A DNA stretch of 64,000 nt from Hirudinaria manillensis (Eukaryota; Annelida; Clitellata; Hirudinida; Hirudinidae). The position numbers were made by a program, and so were the translations under genes. Below the pieces are notes generated by a model. That model saw only the letters and a list, made by a program, of their open reading frames with translations. It was not told the DNA's origin and searched no databases. The stretch is taken from assembly GCA_034509925.1 (NCBI GenBank), contig CM067528.1:8486001-8550000 (forward strand), read 5' to 3'. Positions 11,658 through 26,100 of the stretch are shown here, piece after piece (position 1 is the first letter of the stretch; the number at the start of each line of letters is the position of its first letter).

Positions 11658-14563
11658 CGAAATGTTATTAAATTAGCATTCGTCAATTGATTAATCAGAT
11701 CACAAAATCGTCTTAAGCCAACGTATACTGATAAAGTCACAAAACAACTACGATTTTTTTTGGGTCGAACTCAACTCGTTTAAACGATGATGTAACATCG
11801 AACGCGACGCGAGAACAGAAAACATTGACGCTGAAAACGACCTCGTTTTGATTTTTTTTTAAAGAATTTATTGCATAGTTTAGATTCTTTTATAAATATT
11901 TAAGTAAAAAATAAAACACATTTTTGGTCTTTTTCAAAATGAAAAATAAGTGATAAAAATTACTCGAAGCTTTTAAAGTAATGGCTATGAAATGATTCTA
12001 CTCTTCTAAGCTTCTTTTCACCTGTCGCAATAAGAATAAACCATAAATATTCGAAATTTAAAAAAATAAATAAATCGCGTTTAAACAATCCAAATACAGC
12101 ATTCTATTGTAAAAGCTACTGTATATGCCAGGCCTCTTTTTAATGGCTAATCGGCATTTCAGACGCCATTGTCTGAGACTTTGGTGCTTCTTGTCATCCA
12201 ATCAATGCACGACTCTTTGACACGTGAAATGAGAAAGAAATTTCCAGAATTAAGTCCTCGTCGGCCAATTACATGCACCGGTCAGGAATTTCGAGTTCCC
12301 GACACTTTTATTTTGTTAAGTTTATTTCGAATATAAATATGGATTTATTTCTTAACCAGATAATTTACTTATTGCAAGATCCTAGAAAATGTTTGGCGGA
12401 CAAAAGTCGTCGGATGATTTCATGAGCTTAAAATCTCCACTTACGATTGCAGACCAAACGATGCCAAACAACTCCTATGAACACAATCGAACTCAAAAAT
12501 GAAAAAAAAAATTAATTAAGACAATAATTTCTCGATGCACCTTTCAAACGGTGTCTCACCTGTTGACGGCTGGATTTAAAAAAAAATGATGCAACAAGAT
12601 AAATGGACGGACGATAAAGAAAGGAGAGAAAGAGACGATGATTTAATGGGGCCATGCAAATGATAGAAAAGGATTTCGGGCTCGGAGCAAACAGCTTATC
12701 TGAGTGATTTACACACCGCAAGCCGCTCGGCCCACCAGAGTTCCCATGCTCCACGTGCTGGCAGCGGCGACGACGATGAAGAAGAGGAAGAATAAGATAA
12801 TGATGATGATGATGATAATTTGCTTCCGTCGTACGCATCGTCGCCATCGTCGTCATCATCATCAAACATCGCGGTTGTTATCTTCATGAGCGGAATGAGC
12901 GGACGTGGAAGAGATAAAGGCCTATTGGAGGCAAACACGGTCTTCCCCACACTCCCCCACCTTTTCCCGAATATCCCTGCGCAAACATGGCAAACCCGCT
13001 GGATCTTCACTCTCGACGAATTTCCAAACACTCCAACCTACCAAACTTTTCAATCAAAGTCCATCCAAAGACCCTCTCTTTGTCCATCTCTGTATGTCTC
13101 TCTCTCTCTGTCTGCCTGTTTGCAAGTCTATTTGCCTATCTCCTCTCCTGGATGAATCATCATCTCTCCGAACGTGCCACTCTGGTCTGATCGATTGGGC
13201 AACCGATCTTTTTAATAACTCGTCATCAATGGAATCGTCATCATCATCACCTTTAACATCGTCATCATCGTCGTTGTTGTCTGTATCATCGCAAATTATC
13301 GCGGAGCATCAATGTTGACCGCATATCCCGTTTCATCCATCCATTCATTCATGCCATGCCATTCCACCCACCGATTTGCCTTATCCACCCAGGTTGTTTC
13401 TTTCTCTCCCTATCAACCACTCACCCATTCATCCACCCTCCAAAGGCCACTCATTCATCCATCCATCTGTCTCTCCAGCTTTCCATCAACTCTCTATGAA
13501 GTGATAGTGAAGGCGATTGAAGTCTTCACTGATTGTTTGTCAAGCGCACGACCGCTTGTTTGCATTACATAAAATTATGACGTCATCAACTCGGGAAGGG
13601 ATTACGGTGGGGAGGGAGGAGATGGGGACTTCTTGACTGCCACCACTCGGTCTCTGCATCTCCTTTTGTTGTTTCCTTGAACTCACTCCTTTACTTTTTG
13701 TCGACAGGTCGTGTGGACTCAACAACTAGAAGTGATCTTTTTCTGCCCTTCACAGCCAAGATCTTTAACAAGACAATGATTATAATGATTATGAAGAAGA
13801 TGACGACGATGATGGGGCCGAAATGTTGAAGACGAAGACGACGATAGAAAAGGAAAAGCGAGTTGTCGAGGCAGGGAGCTGTCCGTGATGGCGGTCGTAA
13901 GTTATGAGACCAGTTTCGATGGTCCTTCACTTTTACACTGAGAGCTTCCGGGTGTGTCTAATGGCCTAATGTTCCCACATTGTTACCACGGCTGAGAGCC
14001 GCTTGTATCAATTGGTCGGGTTATGATAAGGCCGATGATGATAACGATGATGACGATGTTGATGATGATGATGGCGATTGACGATGGTAGTGGTAGTAAT
14101 GATGACAAAGATAATAAGACTGACTTTTGGTGCTTATTGATAGTTTTAATAATGACGGACCATCAGGGGCACTTTGCTGGCATGTCTTTTAAAAGCGGGT
14201 TTTAATGTTTTAAGCTGAAACTGGAAAGAAGTTGTTGACCAGTAGAATCCCGAGTCAAACATGTTCCAGGCGTTTGACCAATCGAATCATCGCAATGGAA
14301 TCGGTTTCCATCGGAGGGCGTGGCTAGAAACGGATCCAGAGAAAGAATAAATCTCATTGGATAGACTTTAAATTTTATAAAATTATTTGGCATAAATCAA
14401 TCGACATTATTTCCTATTCAATGAAACAATCAACTTTAACCTCATGCTTAAAAAGGAAAACAATGTTTAATGAGTAAAATATCCGATTTTACAGCCGAAA
14501 ATCTTCACTGCACGCTTGTCCTTCCTACCGTAGTGGCTTGGGTGGTGGAACCGGTAGGGCTGC
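11658..14563. other. Intergenic region between TMDD1-like and Nkx2.1 genes
   Basis: These 2.9 kb separate the minus-strand TMDD1-like gene from the plus-strand homeobox gene. Short GAT/ATC and CATC repeats occur at 12800-12870, 13230-13275, 13330-13460 and 14030-14110. Several overlapping Ser-, His- or Asp-rich frames (12512-13318) come from these repeats. I see no gene here; the 3' part may hold regulatory DNA for the homeobox gene. Confidence 0.5.
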
Positions 14564-14572
14564 TATAAAAAG
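14564..14572 (+). promoter_or_regulatory. Candidate TATA box upstream of the Nkx2.1 gene
   Basis: TATAAAAAG sits in a locally GC-richer stretch about 360 bases before the chosen ATG of the homeobox gene and on the same strand. Position and strand fit a core promoter, but no initiator or transcript evidence is visible. Confidence 0.35.
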
Positions 14573-14930
14573 CCGACAATCGATGACCATTGAAGACTGA
14601 AATTGAGGAGTATTGGAGTGCCCTCTCGACTGAGAATCCAGTCCATTCATCCGGTCTTGAAGGGACTCCAGAGACTGGAAAAGACTTACAACACGAGGCA
14701 TCTTTTACCTTCTTCATGGAGAATATTGAGATTTGAAAAATAAAGTTTTTTTCCATCCTCAAATCATCGATTCTTGAGTTTCTAAAAAGTCCTTGTTTCG
14801 CAGAAAATACATCACAATAACTCTTCGTCTGCGCTGATTTAGGGTCAACTCAAGAATATTTTTGATAAACAAAGTGACATCGAATGGTTTTCTTTTCTCG
14901 GCACTCGACCGATTTCAACTCTGATCGATC

Positions 14931-17169
14931 ATGTTTAACAAGAAATCTTCCCCCATCGACAAAACATCTTCCACCTCGATCACACCTACGGCCACTTATT
15001 CGACCGACCGTCAAACTTCCGTTCAAGTTTCAACCGTTTCCTCGATTCTGAACAGACCGGTGGATACTTCGCCATCGGCCTTCATGTCTCCGAACTCCTT
15101 CAAAGTCACGGACATCTTGACTCCATCGGCCACCGGACTGCAGAGCGCCTACCAATCCTCGTGTACGTCTCGAGACATGTCTTCTGTTGCATCTCGAGAC
15201 CTAGCCTCTAGTCAGTTGAGGGGATCCGTATCTGGTCTGCTCCCTCAGATGCAAGGCAGTGCCTTCTGCGAGAGTCCAGGGTATTTCTTCGGCTTCGGGA
15301 AGACCGACGCCTTCGCTAACAATCTCGTCGACGTGGACAATTTGGTAGCAGGTAAAACAAAGCATGAAATAAAAGCGTAATTAAAATATTCATATGAGTG
15401 ACTCGTCTGATAGATAATAAATATTATTATTTTTGTCTTTGAATTATTACAATTATTATTATTAATCATTATATTTGGGTAGCAAACTTCGCTGGCAATG
15501 TCTACGGAACGAATTCACCGACAGGCTACAATTCCACTTTCCCAACACCCCTCAATCTACAGAATGGAACTTTTCACGACTCTTACGGATTCGATAATGC
15601 CGTCTTTCCTCAAAAGAAAAATGGTAGCGCCTGGTCTAGTTTTGTCCCGCCTGATCCAAAGTTTTTCAACAGTAAGTCCTATTAAATCGTTCGGGTTAGG
15701 ACTGGAAGCCGAGACAATTTTTTAAGCATTTCCGGTTTAAGTCCAGGTTATGTAATATTTCATTTGCTTGATGCGAATAATATCATATATCTATATCATT
15801 GGCTGTGATGTTAGGAAATAGTCGCATATTACACCATAATTATTAAATATTTTTGTGCCATAATTTTGACTCATAATATTTAAATAATAAATAATATAAT
15901 AATAAATAATAATAATTGTTGAAAGTTTCCAGATGGATAAGAGCTTCAAACGGATACCAATTGCCGATGACGCTTGCTTCGAGTTACTCTACAGATTCAA
16001 CACAAATTGGATTCTCTGCTTCTACGTCGTCTGCCCAGAGCGCCCAAGGTGCCCTGCGCTTTCCATTTCCGAGTTCTTCCATCCATCCCCAGTTCTGCTT
16101 CAATCATCGTAGGAAGAGAAGAATTCTCTTCAGTCAGGCACAAATCTATGAGCTGGAAAGAAGATTCCGTCAGCAGAAGTACCTTTCGGCACCAGAGAGA
16201 GAACATCTGGCCGGGTTCATAGGGCTCACGCCTACCCAGGTGAAGATCTGGTTTCAGAATCACAGGTATAAGACTAAAAAATCTCGCAAGGAGTCGAGGC
16301 AACCATCTTCGACATCCACGAGCACCTGCAGCAGTACAGCGGCAAGCAACGGCATAAGTTCGTCCGTCTCGTCACCCCAGTTGATCTCGGGATCTGGAAA
16401 AGCTTTCGTCAGCACTGCCTCATCGACTGCTCTCAATCCGGGTACTCTTGGTTCTGGATTGCTTAATAATTGGAGCTACTCTAGTACCACGTTGGGTTTT
16501 CCCGAACCGACCGAAACCAGTGCTCCAACCGAAAGAAGGGCTGCGCCCGATGCCTGTCAATATGTCACGTGTTCCCAGCGATGCCCTGATGCGAAGTTGT
16601 CAAGAAAAGATGACCACGACTCCAAGACTTTGCGTACAGGATCAAAGAACGATGACACGATGAATTGTCCAAAAGCTGTCCCAGCATTTGCTGCCTCTCT
16701 AACGAGGCCAAATCATCACCCTTTTACGAATCAACCGAGATCCAACAGCTCCTATCAGTTCGCAAACACTTCGTTCATTAGTATAGCGTCTCCTTCGTCT
16801 CCAGGCAGTGGAACAAGAGACAAGGAGGACTTTTCTATGTTTTCTTCAGATCAAGATGTCTTCTCTCTATACCAGGGTCCAGGAATAGCCAGTAGCACGA
16901 TCGCTAGCGCTAGCTCTGGCTCTTTCAAGACTTCTTTTGGATCGGCCTTTAAGAGCCCATGGTCTCTCGGTTCAACAGAGTCCAGTTTTCACAACTGCAT
17001 CCCGGCAGCCTGTTGTCCCGATATCTTGGATCAGGGATTAAAAGAGAATACCCAGAATGGGAGTACCTTTTACGCCGTGGGACTGGCCTACAATCAGGAC
17101 CATTACCAAGAAGTCAATAACTGCGACCCCCTGTCCCGTAGCTGTCTCTACAATGTTATGACTTGGTGA
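14931..17169 (+). CDS. NKX2-1: Nkx2.1-class (TTF-1/scarecrow) homeobox transcription factor
   Basis: Three exons (14931-15351, 15483-15671, 15926-17169) join in phase to 617 codons plus stop. A tinman-like motif FKVTDILTP lies near the N-terminus. Across the second junction PPDPKFFN continues to ISRWIRAS, matching the Nkx2.1 pattern DPRFPAISRF before the homeodomain and justifying the otherwise weak acceptor GAAAG at 15921-15925. The homeodomain (16108 to about 16290, about residues 265-324) starts [20 protein letters not shown] and ends [11 protein letters not shown]. Tyr at homeodomain position 54 (NHRYK) is diagnostic of the NK2 class, and SQAQ plus [10 protein letters not shown] specifically recall Nkx2.1/2.4. 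The Ser/Thr-rich tail ends LYNVMTW, close to the LLYGRTW end of vertebrate Nkx2.1. No clear NK2-specific domain is seen after the homeodomain. It is a DNA-binding nuclear factor; in chordates it marks endostyle/thyroid and ventral forebrain. Confidence 0.93.
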
Positions 17170-18361
17170 CCCTGGCTAGGCTTTCTCTGTTTTCGTTGTT
17201 TCGAGTGCCAAAATTATTGTTTGAATTGTGCCATTAACACTATGCATTGTTGAATCATTTAAACCTTATTAACACCTTAATTATTAACCATAATTACTAT
17301 GAATCGTTTTTTGAAGAAAACTTTTAGAAATGTTAATATTTTGCGACATTTCGATCTTCTTTAGCACCAGAGACTTAATTTCATACCTCGTTTTTGAATG
17401 TTCAAATCACGGTGTGCAACAACAAATTAATCTGTGTTAGGGCTGTCCCCTTTCGTATGTTTCAGTTCTCACTTGATGGACTAGGCAGAGAACAATATTT
17501 CAAAATCGCGGGGAAATGGTTAAATTATGTGGCAAGATACTTCTAGTCATAGGCAGATATTGGGCAATTTAAAAAAAAAATTTTTACAATGATCGTAATA
17601 AATATGGAAAGTATGATACGAACCCTTAATTAGATTGTTAGAATAATTTCGGATTGTGAAGAAATAGTATTAAAAATATTTATAAATAGGTGATCCTATT
17701 AGCCATGGCAGATTTTAAATATAAATATTGCTCGTCTTAGAAAAGCAGTAAACTGAAACAGATGCTTACAAATTTGCTCGGGAAGTCAGGTAAGAAATTA
17801 TTTCAGTCTCATTTTTGCATTCGTTTATTTCTATCATGATATAATATCATTTATATAATACATGCTAAATTAAATTAAAATAAATCAAATTAATAAAGAA
17901 TCAAGAACAAATAAAAAACGCTTTCTCTCATCTGAAGTGATTAAAACTACCTAGTTTTACAATAAAAAACGATTTTAAACGTTGAAGGCAATACATAATT
18001 TTTTTTTAAATTAATAAATTAGTCTGACTAATTTTTAATTTGGAAAACCACAAGTGATGAATTAAGAATTGCGAACGTGCTTATCTCTGTTAATAATAAT
18101 AATAGCGAGATCCATACGACCTATTAACCTGTGAAAGCCAGTGTTGTGGGTAGGCAGATACATTATCTTACAACTGTCCGAGCAAAAACAACGCTTTATT
18201 TCTAGACGTTTCTCTTTAATTCCTAGAATTATACGTGAATTTGTGACTTAGAGCCGGTGTGTTTTGCTTGAAGTTTCTTAAAAGAATTTCATGTTTTACC
18301 GTCTCGTCATCTGACTGCCACAAGCAGGTGAAGAGACTCAAGCGCCAAAGACATAAACGCC
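17170..18361. other. Intergenic region between Nkx2.1 and rabconnectin-3 alpha genes
   Basis: About 1.2 kb of AT-rich DNA that must contain the 3' UTR of the homeobox gene and the promoter or 5' UTR of the DMXL gene, since both are on the plus strand. An AATAAA hexamer occurs near 17598. No coding potential or dominant repeat is visible. Confidence 0.5.
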
Positions 18362-21300
18362 ATGAATCTCCACCAAGTCCTGACTGGGGCCGCCAACGAC
18401 GGAAACAAATGTTTTGCAGTCGGTAGCATCGACGGTCAGCATTTTACGGTCAGTTTGTGTTCAAGTTTGTCAACTTCTTGTTTAAAGCTTTTATTTGAGT
18501 CTAAATTCTGCTCAACTTAGTTGTTATTGAGACTGAAGTGAGACTTAAAGTTATTTGATAGTCTGAAGTCATTGTAGATATTTCTATGGTTTGTAGAGAA
18601 AACTTGAGGCCAGCTAATTTGGAATTAAATGTATTCATGCGTTATTAGAATGTTTAGATAATTATTTCAAGCCTACACAAGGTTTTAAGAGCAATTAGCT
18701 ACTCAAAGTTGGAATTTGGATTTAAAATAATTTGATGGTCATGTATGTCTTGAACTACTTTTGCTAAATGATTTTCACAATGCTGCTTTTATGTCTGTCC
18801 TGGATAGAATATCTGTACACCTATTTTAAGGTGGAAGTCCATTTTCCACTCAAAACCTCAACTTCATTTTGAAGCTTCAGGCATTGCATGTCTGGGGCAG
18901 CAGTTAATTAATACTCGTGCAATTATGGACTATTTTCATTCTTCTGATGTACTTTCATTTCTTTTGCTATCAATGTTGATTCAATTGCCAATCCATCAAG
19001 TTGCTACATCCAAACTATGTGCTACATTGGTCAACTCCAAGTATCTAATTCTTGGATTTTTTGCTATTGTAGTTTGGTTATTTTCACCATTTTATATTCA
19101 AAAACTTAGACTTAAATGTCCATTTGTCACCAAATTTATAAATACAAAATGAATAATATTTTGTTTGGTGAGTTGGATGTCCTGTATCCATTCATGAGAC
19201 TGATCCTTCATCTGGGGTACATTGTCAGTTGTTGTCAAAAATGAAAAAGTTGAGAAAGCAGAGGAGGAGGAGGAGGAGGAGGAGGAAGTTTAGAAATCAG
19301 AAGAACATGAGTTGGGGGAGGAATTCTGAAGGAGGGTTGCCATTTGCAAGTCATTGTTGTTGTCGCCATTTGATAGCAACAGCAATGTTTGTAACATCAC
19401 CAACAAATAAATTTGCTCTCCCGATGTGGCTACTTTTAAAATCATTGGAAACATCATGAATGTCAACAAACCCCTTTGCAAGTTTTGTTTGCAAGGAATA
19501 TATCTCTTGAGTTTGCTTCCTCACTCACTCACTCACTCACTCACTCACTCACTCACTCACTCACTCACTCACTCACTCACTCACTCACTCACTCACTCAC
19601 TCACTCACTCACTCACTCACTCACTCACTCACTCACTCACTCACTCACTCACTCACTCACTCACTCACTCACTCACTCACTCACTCACTCACTCACTCAC
19701 TCACTCACTCACTCACTCACTCACTCACTCACTCACTCACTCACTCACTCACTCACTCACTCACTCACTCACTCACTCACTCACTCACTCACTCACTCAC
19801 TCACTCACTCACTCACTCACTCACTCACTCACTCACTTAAGAGAATGCCTTCTTAAAAATCAATAGAAGATAATGTTTAATCACAGGACTTCCTCTGCAT
19901 TCATTGGCCAATAGGTGTCCAAAAGCATTGAAATAAGATTCGTAGATGATGCTAATTTCATCTTGAATGAAGATAAGATTTACTTCCAATCATCATCATG
20001 GTCGTCATCGTCGTCATCATCTTCTTCCAGCTAGGAATCCTGACTGGCTTTTTATTCCATCGATTTGTTCTTTTCCAGCCTATTTATTTGTTTTTTTATT
20101 CTTTTTATTTATTTTTTGCTTCAATGTCCGCATTCGATCGTCTACCAATGTCGTGGGTGCCCCGAGTTATGGCAGGTTTTTTTGAGATTTTAATGAATGA
20201 CGAAGTTGGCGAACAGATGGTTCGACGTTTTGGGGTCGGCGGGTGGTTTTGGTGGTGGGCATATTGTGGACAGACGGATGGGTGGAGAGACAGATGAATG
20301 AATGGATGGAACTAATACTATATGTGTTCTTGCAGTTATTGAACTGTTAACACAAGTAAATTGACTGCAGTCAAGATTTTTATGGATTTTGCGATGTTCA
20401 AATGTCATTGGTTTTTTGTTGTTTGTTGTTGTTGCAACTGCAGCAGTGGATGGTGTTTTGTGCATTCTCAGTGCAGCCGAAGCAAAGGAATTAGAATAAA
20501 AATCGAGATTGCATGACCACCACGACGATGACAACATAGGATGCTGCCCAAGGACAGTTGAATCCGGTCGTTCGTTTACGTTCCTCAGTCGATTGTGTGC
20601 GAGTTGTCCTGTTTGATCCTGTTTCACTTGATTGCAATTCTTTGCAACTCCTCAAGATCTCTGCTTGTATCTGTCTGTCTGTCCGACGGTTTTTTCTCTT
20701 TCTCCTAGAACGATCGAATGGCTGGCGAAGGATGGAATGACGGATGGACGGATGAATCTAGGTGGAACCGGACAGACGAAGAACAGATCGTGGCACGTTT
20801 AGTAAATTGTAACAAATGTCAGGCTGTCGTCACTTCCATTTCGAGGTCACGTGAGTAGAAATGAATAGGAATAGAAGGCATAGTACCTGAGGACGTCCTA
20901 TTTGTCATCTTCGTCATCACCCCCCCCCTCCCATGGCCATCATCGTCATGGTGACCAACTGCAACACGTTCAGTTGATGTTAATAACGAGTGCATGCGTC
21001 GTCATAACTTTCATGTTTTCGCTTTCAACATTTCGAGCCGAGGTGGTCGGTCAAGCACCTGACACTCTCTTGCGTCGATTGCTGCAAGTTTTTTAATTTT
21101 TAATTAATAGCAAATTATCATCGTCTTTGACTTTATTATTATTATTATTGTTGTTATAGATTATTTTATGCATCATCTTCCTCATCATCACCATCACCAC
21201 TGCCTGTTGTTGTTGTTGTTTTGATCTGACACTGCATTCGATTGTCCTTGCTGTTCTGTCCTTTAGTGGTTCCATTCAATGTTGGCTCGAGATTCAAAAG

Positions 21301-21698
21301 ATTAAGTCAGGATGCCTGCACTGTAATTACCCCCAAAATGGCTCTTGCAAATGCAGTGATGATGATGATGGTTATGACAGCTGATGATAATGATAATGAT
21401 AATAATGATGATGATGATGACGACAACAGTAGTTCACATGTTGATGGGATTCATCTCAGGAGCTTTCAGTGGATGATGGACTTTTAGGAATTAATACCTT
21501 TTAGAGCAAAAAATAATTTTAAAAATAATTTTTAAAAAAATAATTTAAAAAAAAATAATTTTTAAAAAATAATTTTAAACAAAATCTTTTGTTTTGAATT
21601 TAAAAAGAATTCATAAATTCATGGATGTATGTGTTTTGTTTTCTATTATAAAAGATTAAAACCGTGGGTGGTCTGGTACATTTTCAACCTCTCAACAA

Positions 21699-21732
<34 letters not shown>

Positions 21733-23070
21733 GACATGTTGATAGTCAAACAGATGTTGAATTCTGAAGGCAAAATAATGTTTTCCATTCTCAATGAGCC
21801 TCATTTTTGCAGACTAAAAGTGATGACTGATGCCATAGTATGATTGGATGTCACGTGATGCTTTTATTCCTGTTTAATAACAATAACAATAATAATAATA
21901 ATAATTATTATTATTATAATATATTATTTATGTTTATGAATTATTATTTCTTAATGATTAATTAAATCTTATTATTTCAACTTAATGGGATAATTGTTGT
22001 TGGTAATTATATTATGCAGACAGTAAGAATAATAATTTCTTTCATTTCTCTTGATAAATGATGTTTCAACGTTCCAAAGGATTCTTTTGTCGTTAATTTC
22101 CGAGTTAAGTTTAAAACTGCCACCATTTAAAATGTTAGGAGTCATCAATTATAATACAATTTGTATGAGATTCATTTGTATGTATGCATTTGATTTGTAT
22201 GGTCACTCAAAATCGTTCATTCGTTCGTTCATTCATTCGATCAAGCCATCGATTCATCCGTCGAATGGTCTCTCTATCTCGCAGGCATACGCGGCCGGAT
22301 GCAACGTCGTCATTTTGGACGGCAGGTTCACTCGAGTGCAAATCATCTCCGGCACTGAACTCGGTTTCGCCTCCGAACTCACCTGTCTCAGCTGCTGCAA
22401 GGACTATGGAAAGGTGAGGTCGAAGTTGTTGATGATGATGGCGTCGATGAAAATATCTGCAATTGTCTTTGCCTTGTCACGCAAATCCGACCCGGAAAGA
22501 TCGTGACTCGGGAAGATGGCATTTGCACGTCGATAGCATTGATGCATGATGATGGTGATGATTATCATATGATACCGTGATAACTATGTTCGGCCTGAAG
22601 ATGTTATTATCTCTTTAATGGGTTACTTGTTTAATTGTCATATAAACAAATTTGTAATTGGCCAGCAGATTAAGATGTATCAACAACCGAGCAATCGTAA
22701 CATTTTGTCGAGACCCGACATTAACTGATGCATTAACATCTTAATCTTCTTCTTCTTTTCTGAGCAGATAGTTGCAAGCTACGGCAACAAGGTGAGGATG
22801 TTCGAACCCGTGCCGGTCATTAGAGCAGAAGGAAAGAAGGTACGAAGAAGGTTTATTGCTGGGAATTGATTAGGAATTGATTACTGCAATTAACGCATCA
22901 AGTTGTTACTCAGTAATTGAATTAATAATCATTAATCATTTAATTAATCATTAATAATTAATCATTTTCTTACAAACATTCTTTAGACTCTCAACTATCA
23001 GTGGTCTCAAACAAGTTTGATTACCTTGGAGGAAGATGTAGAAGTACTGACTTGGAATTGCTTTGGTATG

Positions 23071-23108
<38 letters not shown>

Positions 23109-26100
23109 GTTATCATTGTCGTTGTTGTTGAAACGTCCACCACATCTTCATTGTGGATCGTTTTCGTCCAGGGAGTCGTCTGCTCGTTTCCAGCGGCAAG
23201 ACCCTCCAAATTTGGGAGGAGTCGGACGCCGCCTCGACCTTCGACCCTTACCCGCACGAGAAGCGACCTTCTGCTTTCTTCATCGGGGACCCCGAAACCA
23301 ACGGCTCTGTGGGGGGTCAGCCGCCGGACGATGAAATCTTTTCCAACGAGTGGAGGTGCATTTGGAAGATGGCGCTTGCGAATCCCGCGGTGATGATGAA
23401 GTTCTCTTCCGACGGTTCGCTGTTTGCCACGGCCGGAAAGGTTCGGGGTTTTTTGTTGACTTTGTGATGACCTTCAAGTGGAACGACGACGACGATGATG
23501 ATGATGATGTTTTAAATTAATTTATTTTAAATTCAGAATGACAGGCTCGTTAAGATTTGGTACGAAAATGTGAAAGGTCAGTTGGAACAATCATGGTCTT
23601 GAAACAAATCAATATCATCACATCATAATCATCGCCACACCAGTATCATCATCATCATCACAAGCATCATCATCATCACCACCATCATCTACTCAATCGT
23701 TTACCTTGTCTTTGTTATTGACTTCATAATAATTGCTTTCAGTTTCCAAAGCATCCCAGGAGTCCGTGACCTCAAATCGGGCCGACTCGACCTCGTTTTC
23801 CTTTGTTTACGTTGCCCACCCGAGGACGGTGACTGGGTTTTCCTGGAGGCAGACGTCACGATACATTCAGAGGTTCGTGGCAAGTGCTCGTGCGTCCATG
23901 CGCCCGAGTTCCTCGTGACTCAACTGCTGCAACAATGGCAAAGATAATCAGTGATGAATGCACTGATGATGGTGATGATGATGATGGTGGTGGTGATGAT
24001 GGTGATGGTAATTCTGCTATTGTAATGCTGGTGATGATACTTCTGACATGTAACATCATCATCATCACCACTGCCTTACCTTTTGACAGGGGCATCCTGG
24101 CAAACATGCTACTGACCTCGTGCAAGGATGCCATCTGTCGCATTTGGTGTGAAACGTTCCTTCCAGACGACGGACTCCTCGACTCGCGTCAAGCCGTGGA
24201 CTCGCTTCGTTCGGGCGTCTGCTTCGGTCAGTCGAGTGGTGGGCAGAGAAGGAACAGTCAACATCACAATCACAAACATCGTCTAGTTCAGAGACTTACT
24301 CACATCAGGTTGCCCTTCGATGTATGCAGTGTTGTTGTGTGTTGTGTGTTGATGTTGTTGCTTGTTGATGTCATGCACCAACTTTTGATTGGTTGGTCAA
24401 TTGCGTGATTATGTAATTACCTGAAGAAGTTCATTGATCTTTTTCACGATGTTGTTGATGCACTTCTAAGGATGGCAGTGATGATGATGATAATGATGAT
24501 AGTAATAATAATCTGTGAATAAATTAGAATATATCAAGGTAAACTATAGTGACCATGCTAGAATTAACTGATGGCAAATGGTTCATTCTGATTGGTCAGT
24601 TGGTGAGTTCCAAATATTTTATTGGCCGCACAGGAAAATGCTGCATAAGAAAAAGCGCAGACACGGTCCGTCGGACCTCGGCCACCAATCGCACGGGGCC
24701 GAGCAAGCGCACAATGATCACCATCGCCATGGCAACCATCCGTCGGATGTTGCTGTGGAACTCCACTTCCATTTGGCTGCTTCCATCGACTTTGGCGCGG
24801 GTGAGGATTTAATGATTGGCAGTACTATCCATCCATCAATCCATCCATCCATCCATTTACTCGTTAGTTTGTTGGATGATAAATCTGCCAACTCGACCTT
24901 TCACCTTGTTCTCTCCTCTGCTAGACATTCCGACCATCGGTTCCTTTTCCGACGGCTGCTGCCCTTCGAATTTCGTGACCCACTGGTTGAACAACAAGGA
25001 GTTCCACACGAACCTCCTCGTCGAGAAGATGCTCGAAGACGTTTGGAAGAAATCCTTCACCCCTGACGGCTCCTCGCAAACACCCGAGGGGCAACAACAA
25101 CAACAGGGAAGCGAAGAGGGTATCGAACGTGCGGGTCACGGGGAGGAGTCCTGGGAGGACCTCGGTGCATTTGAAGGAGAAGAAGAGAGGAAGGTGGCAG
25201 GAGGAGGTCATCAGAAGGGACTCCAGAACGTGGGATCTGATCCATCCATGAATGGTGACTTGTTATTCTGCTCGTGATGGTAATCGAGATGATCGTGATT
25301 ATGGTGTTGGTAATGATGATGATGATGATGGCGTTGATGATGATGATGATGATGATGGCAGTTATTGAACATTCTAGAAAAACACCAGAGACTGCAGAGA
25401 TTGGGCAAGGCCAAAACCTTTGTCAGCGTAGAAGCTGAAAAGACTTTGGAGTCGGGAACCAATCATGTGTCGTCCTTCCATTCGGAGTCCAATGTCGGTT
25501 CCGACAGGACTGGACACCTTCTGGGGGTTGGTTTGCCAGACATCGTTTGTCGATAACTATAAAATACAATTATTAATATTATTATTATTATTGGTTATAG
25601 TTATTATTTGTTATTAATATTATTATTATCATTATTACCATTAAAATTTTCAAAGCCTTTATTATTATATCTCTAGGATAAAAAGATAATTTAATCGACC
25701 ACAGGAAATGGAGAATGACCAATGGGAAAGCCAGATTGATCACATGATCATGATCTGGAACGAGACCAGTGACGTGCTGTTCAGCATCCACCCCACGGAC
25801 GGAAGTCTCCTCATCTGGTAGGCGGAGTCTGGAATTTTCCTCCCAGGGACGATTTATTTTTAACTCCGGACGTGATTGGCTGGTTTTAGTCTCTGTCTGT
25901 TTGTTTGTATGCATTATGATGTCATGCATAATGGTTATGTTGTTGTGGCAGAGTAGAGTAGGTGTAGAGTGAAAATAATCACTATAGTGTTGATGATACT
26001 GACAATGGTGCTAAGTCTGTGCTTCTGACAGGACGGTCCAATACCTAGACGAAGCCGGACCAGGTATGTTCAGACAGGCTCAGGTGCACTTCAACTCGAG

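Noticed and set aside
12512-13318. Overlapping Ser-, Asp- and His-rich frames on both strands
   Set aside because: Composition follows GAT/ATC repeats and CTCT tracts; no family motif.
19426-19866. Long open frames of Ser-Leu-Thr-His repeats
   Set aside because: They are the translation of the TCAC array inside a DMXL intron, open in several frames at once.
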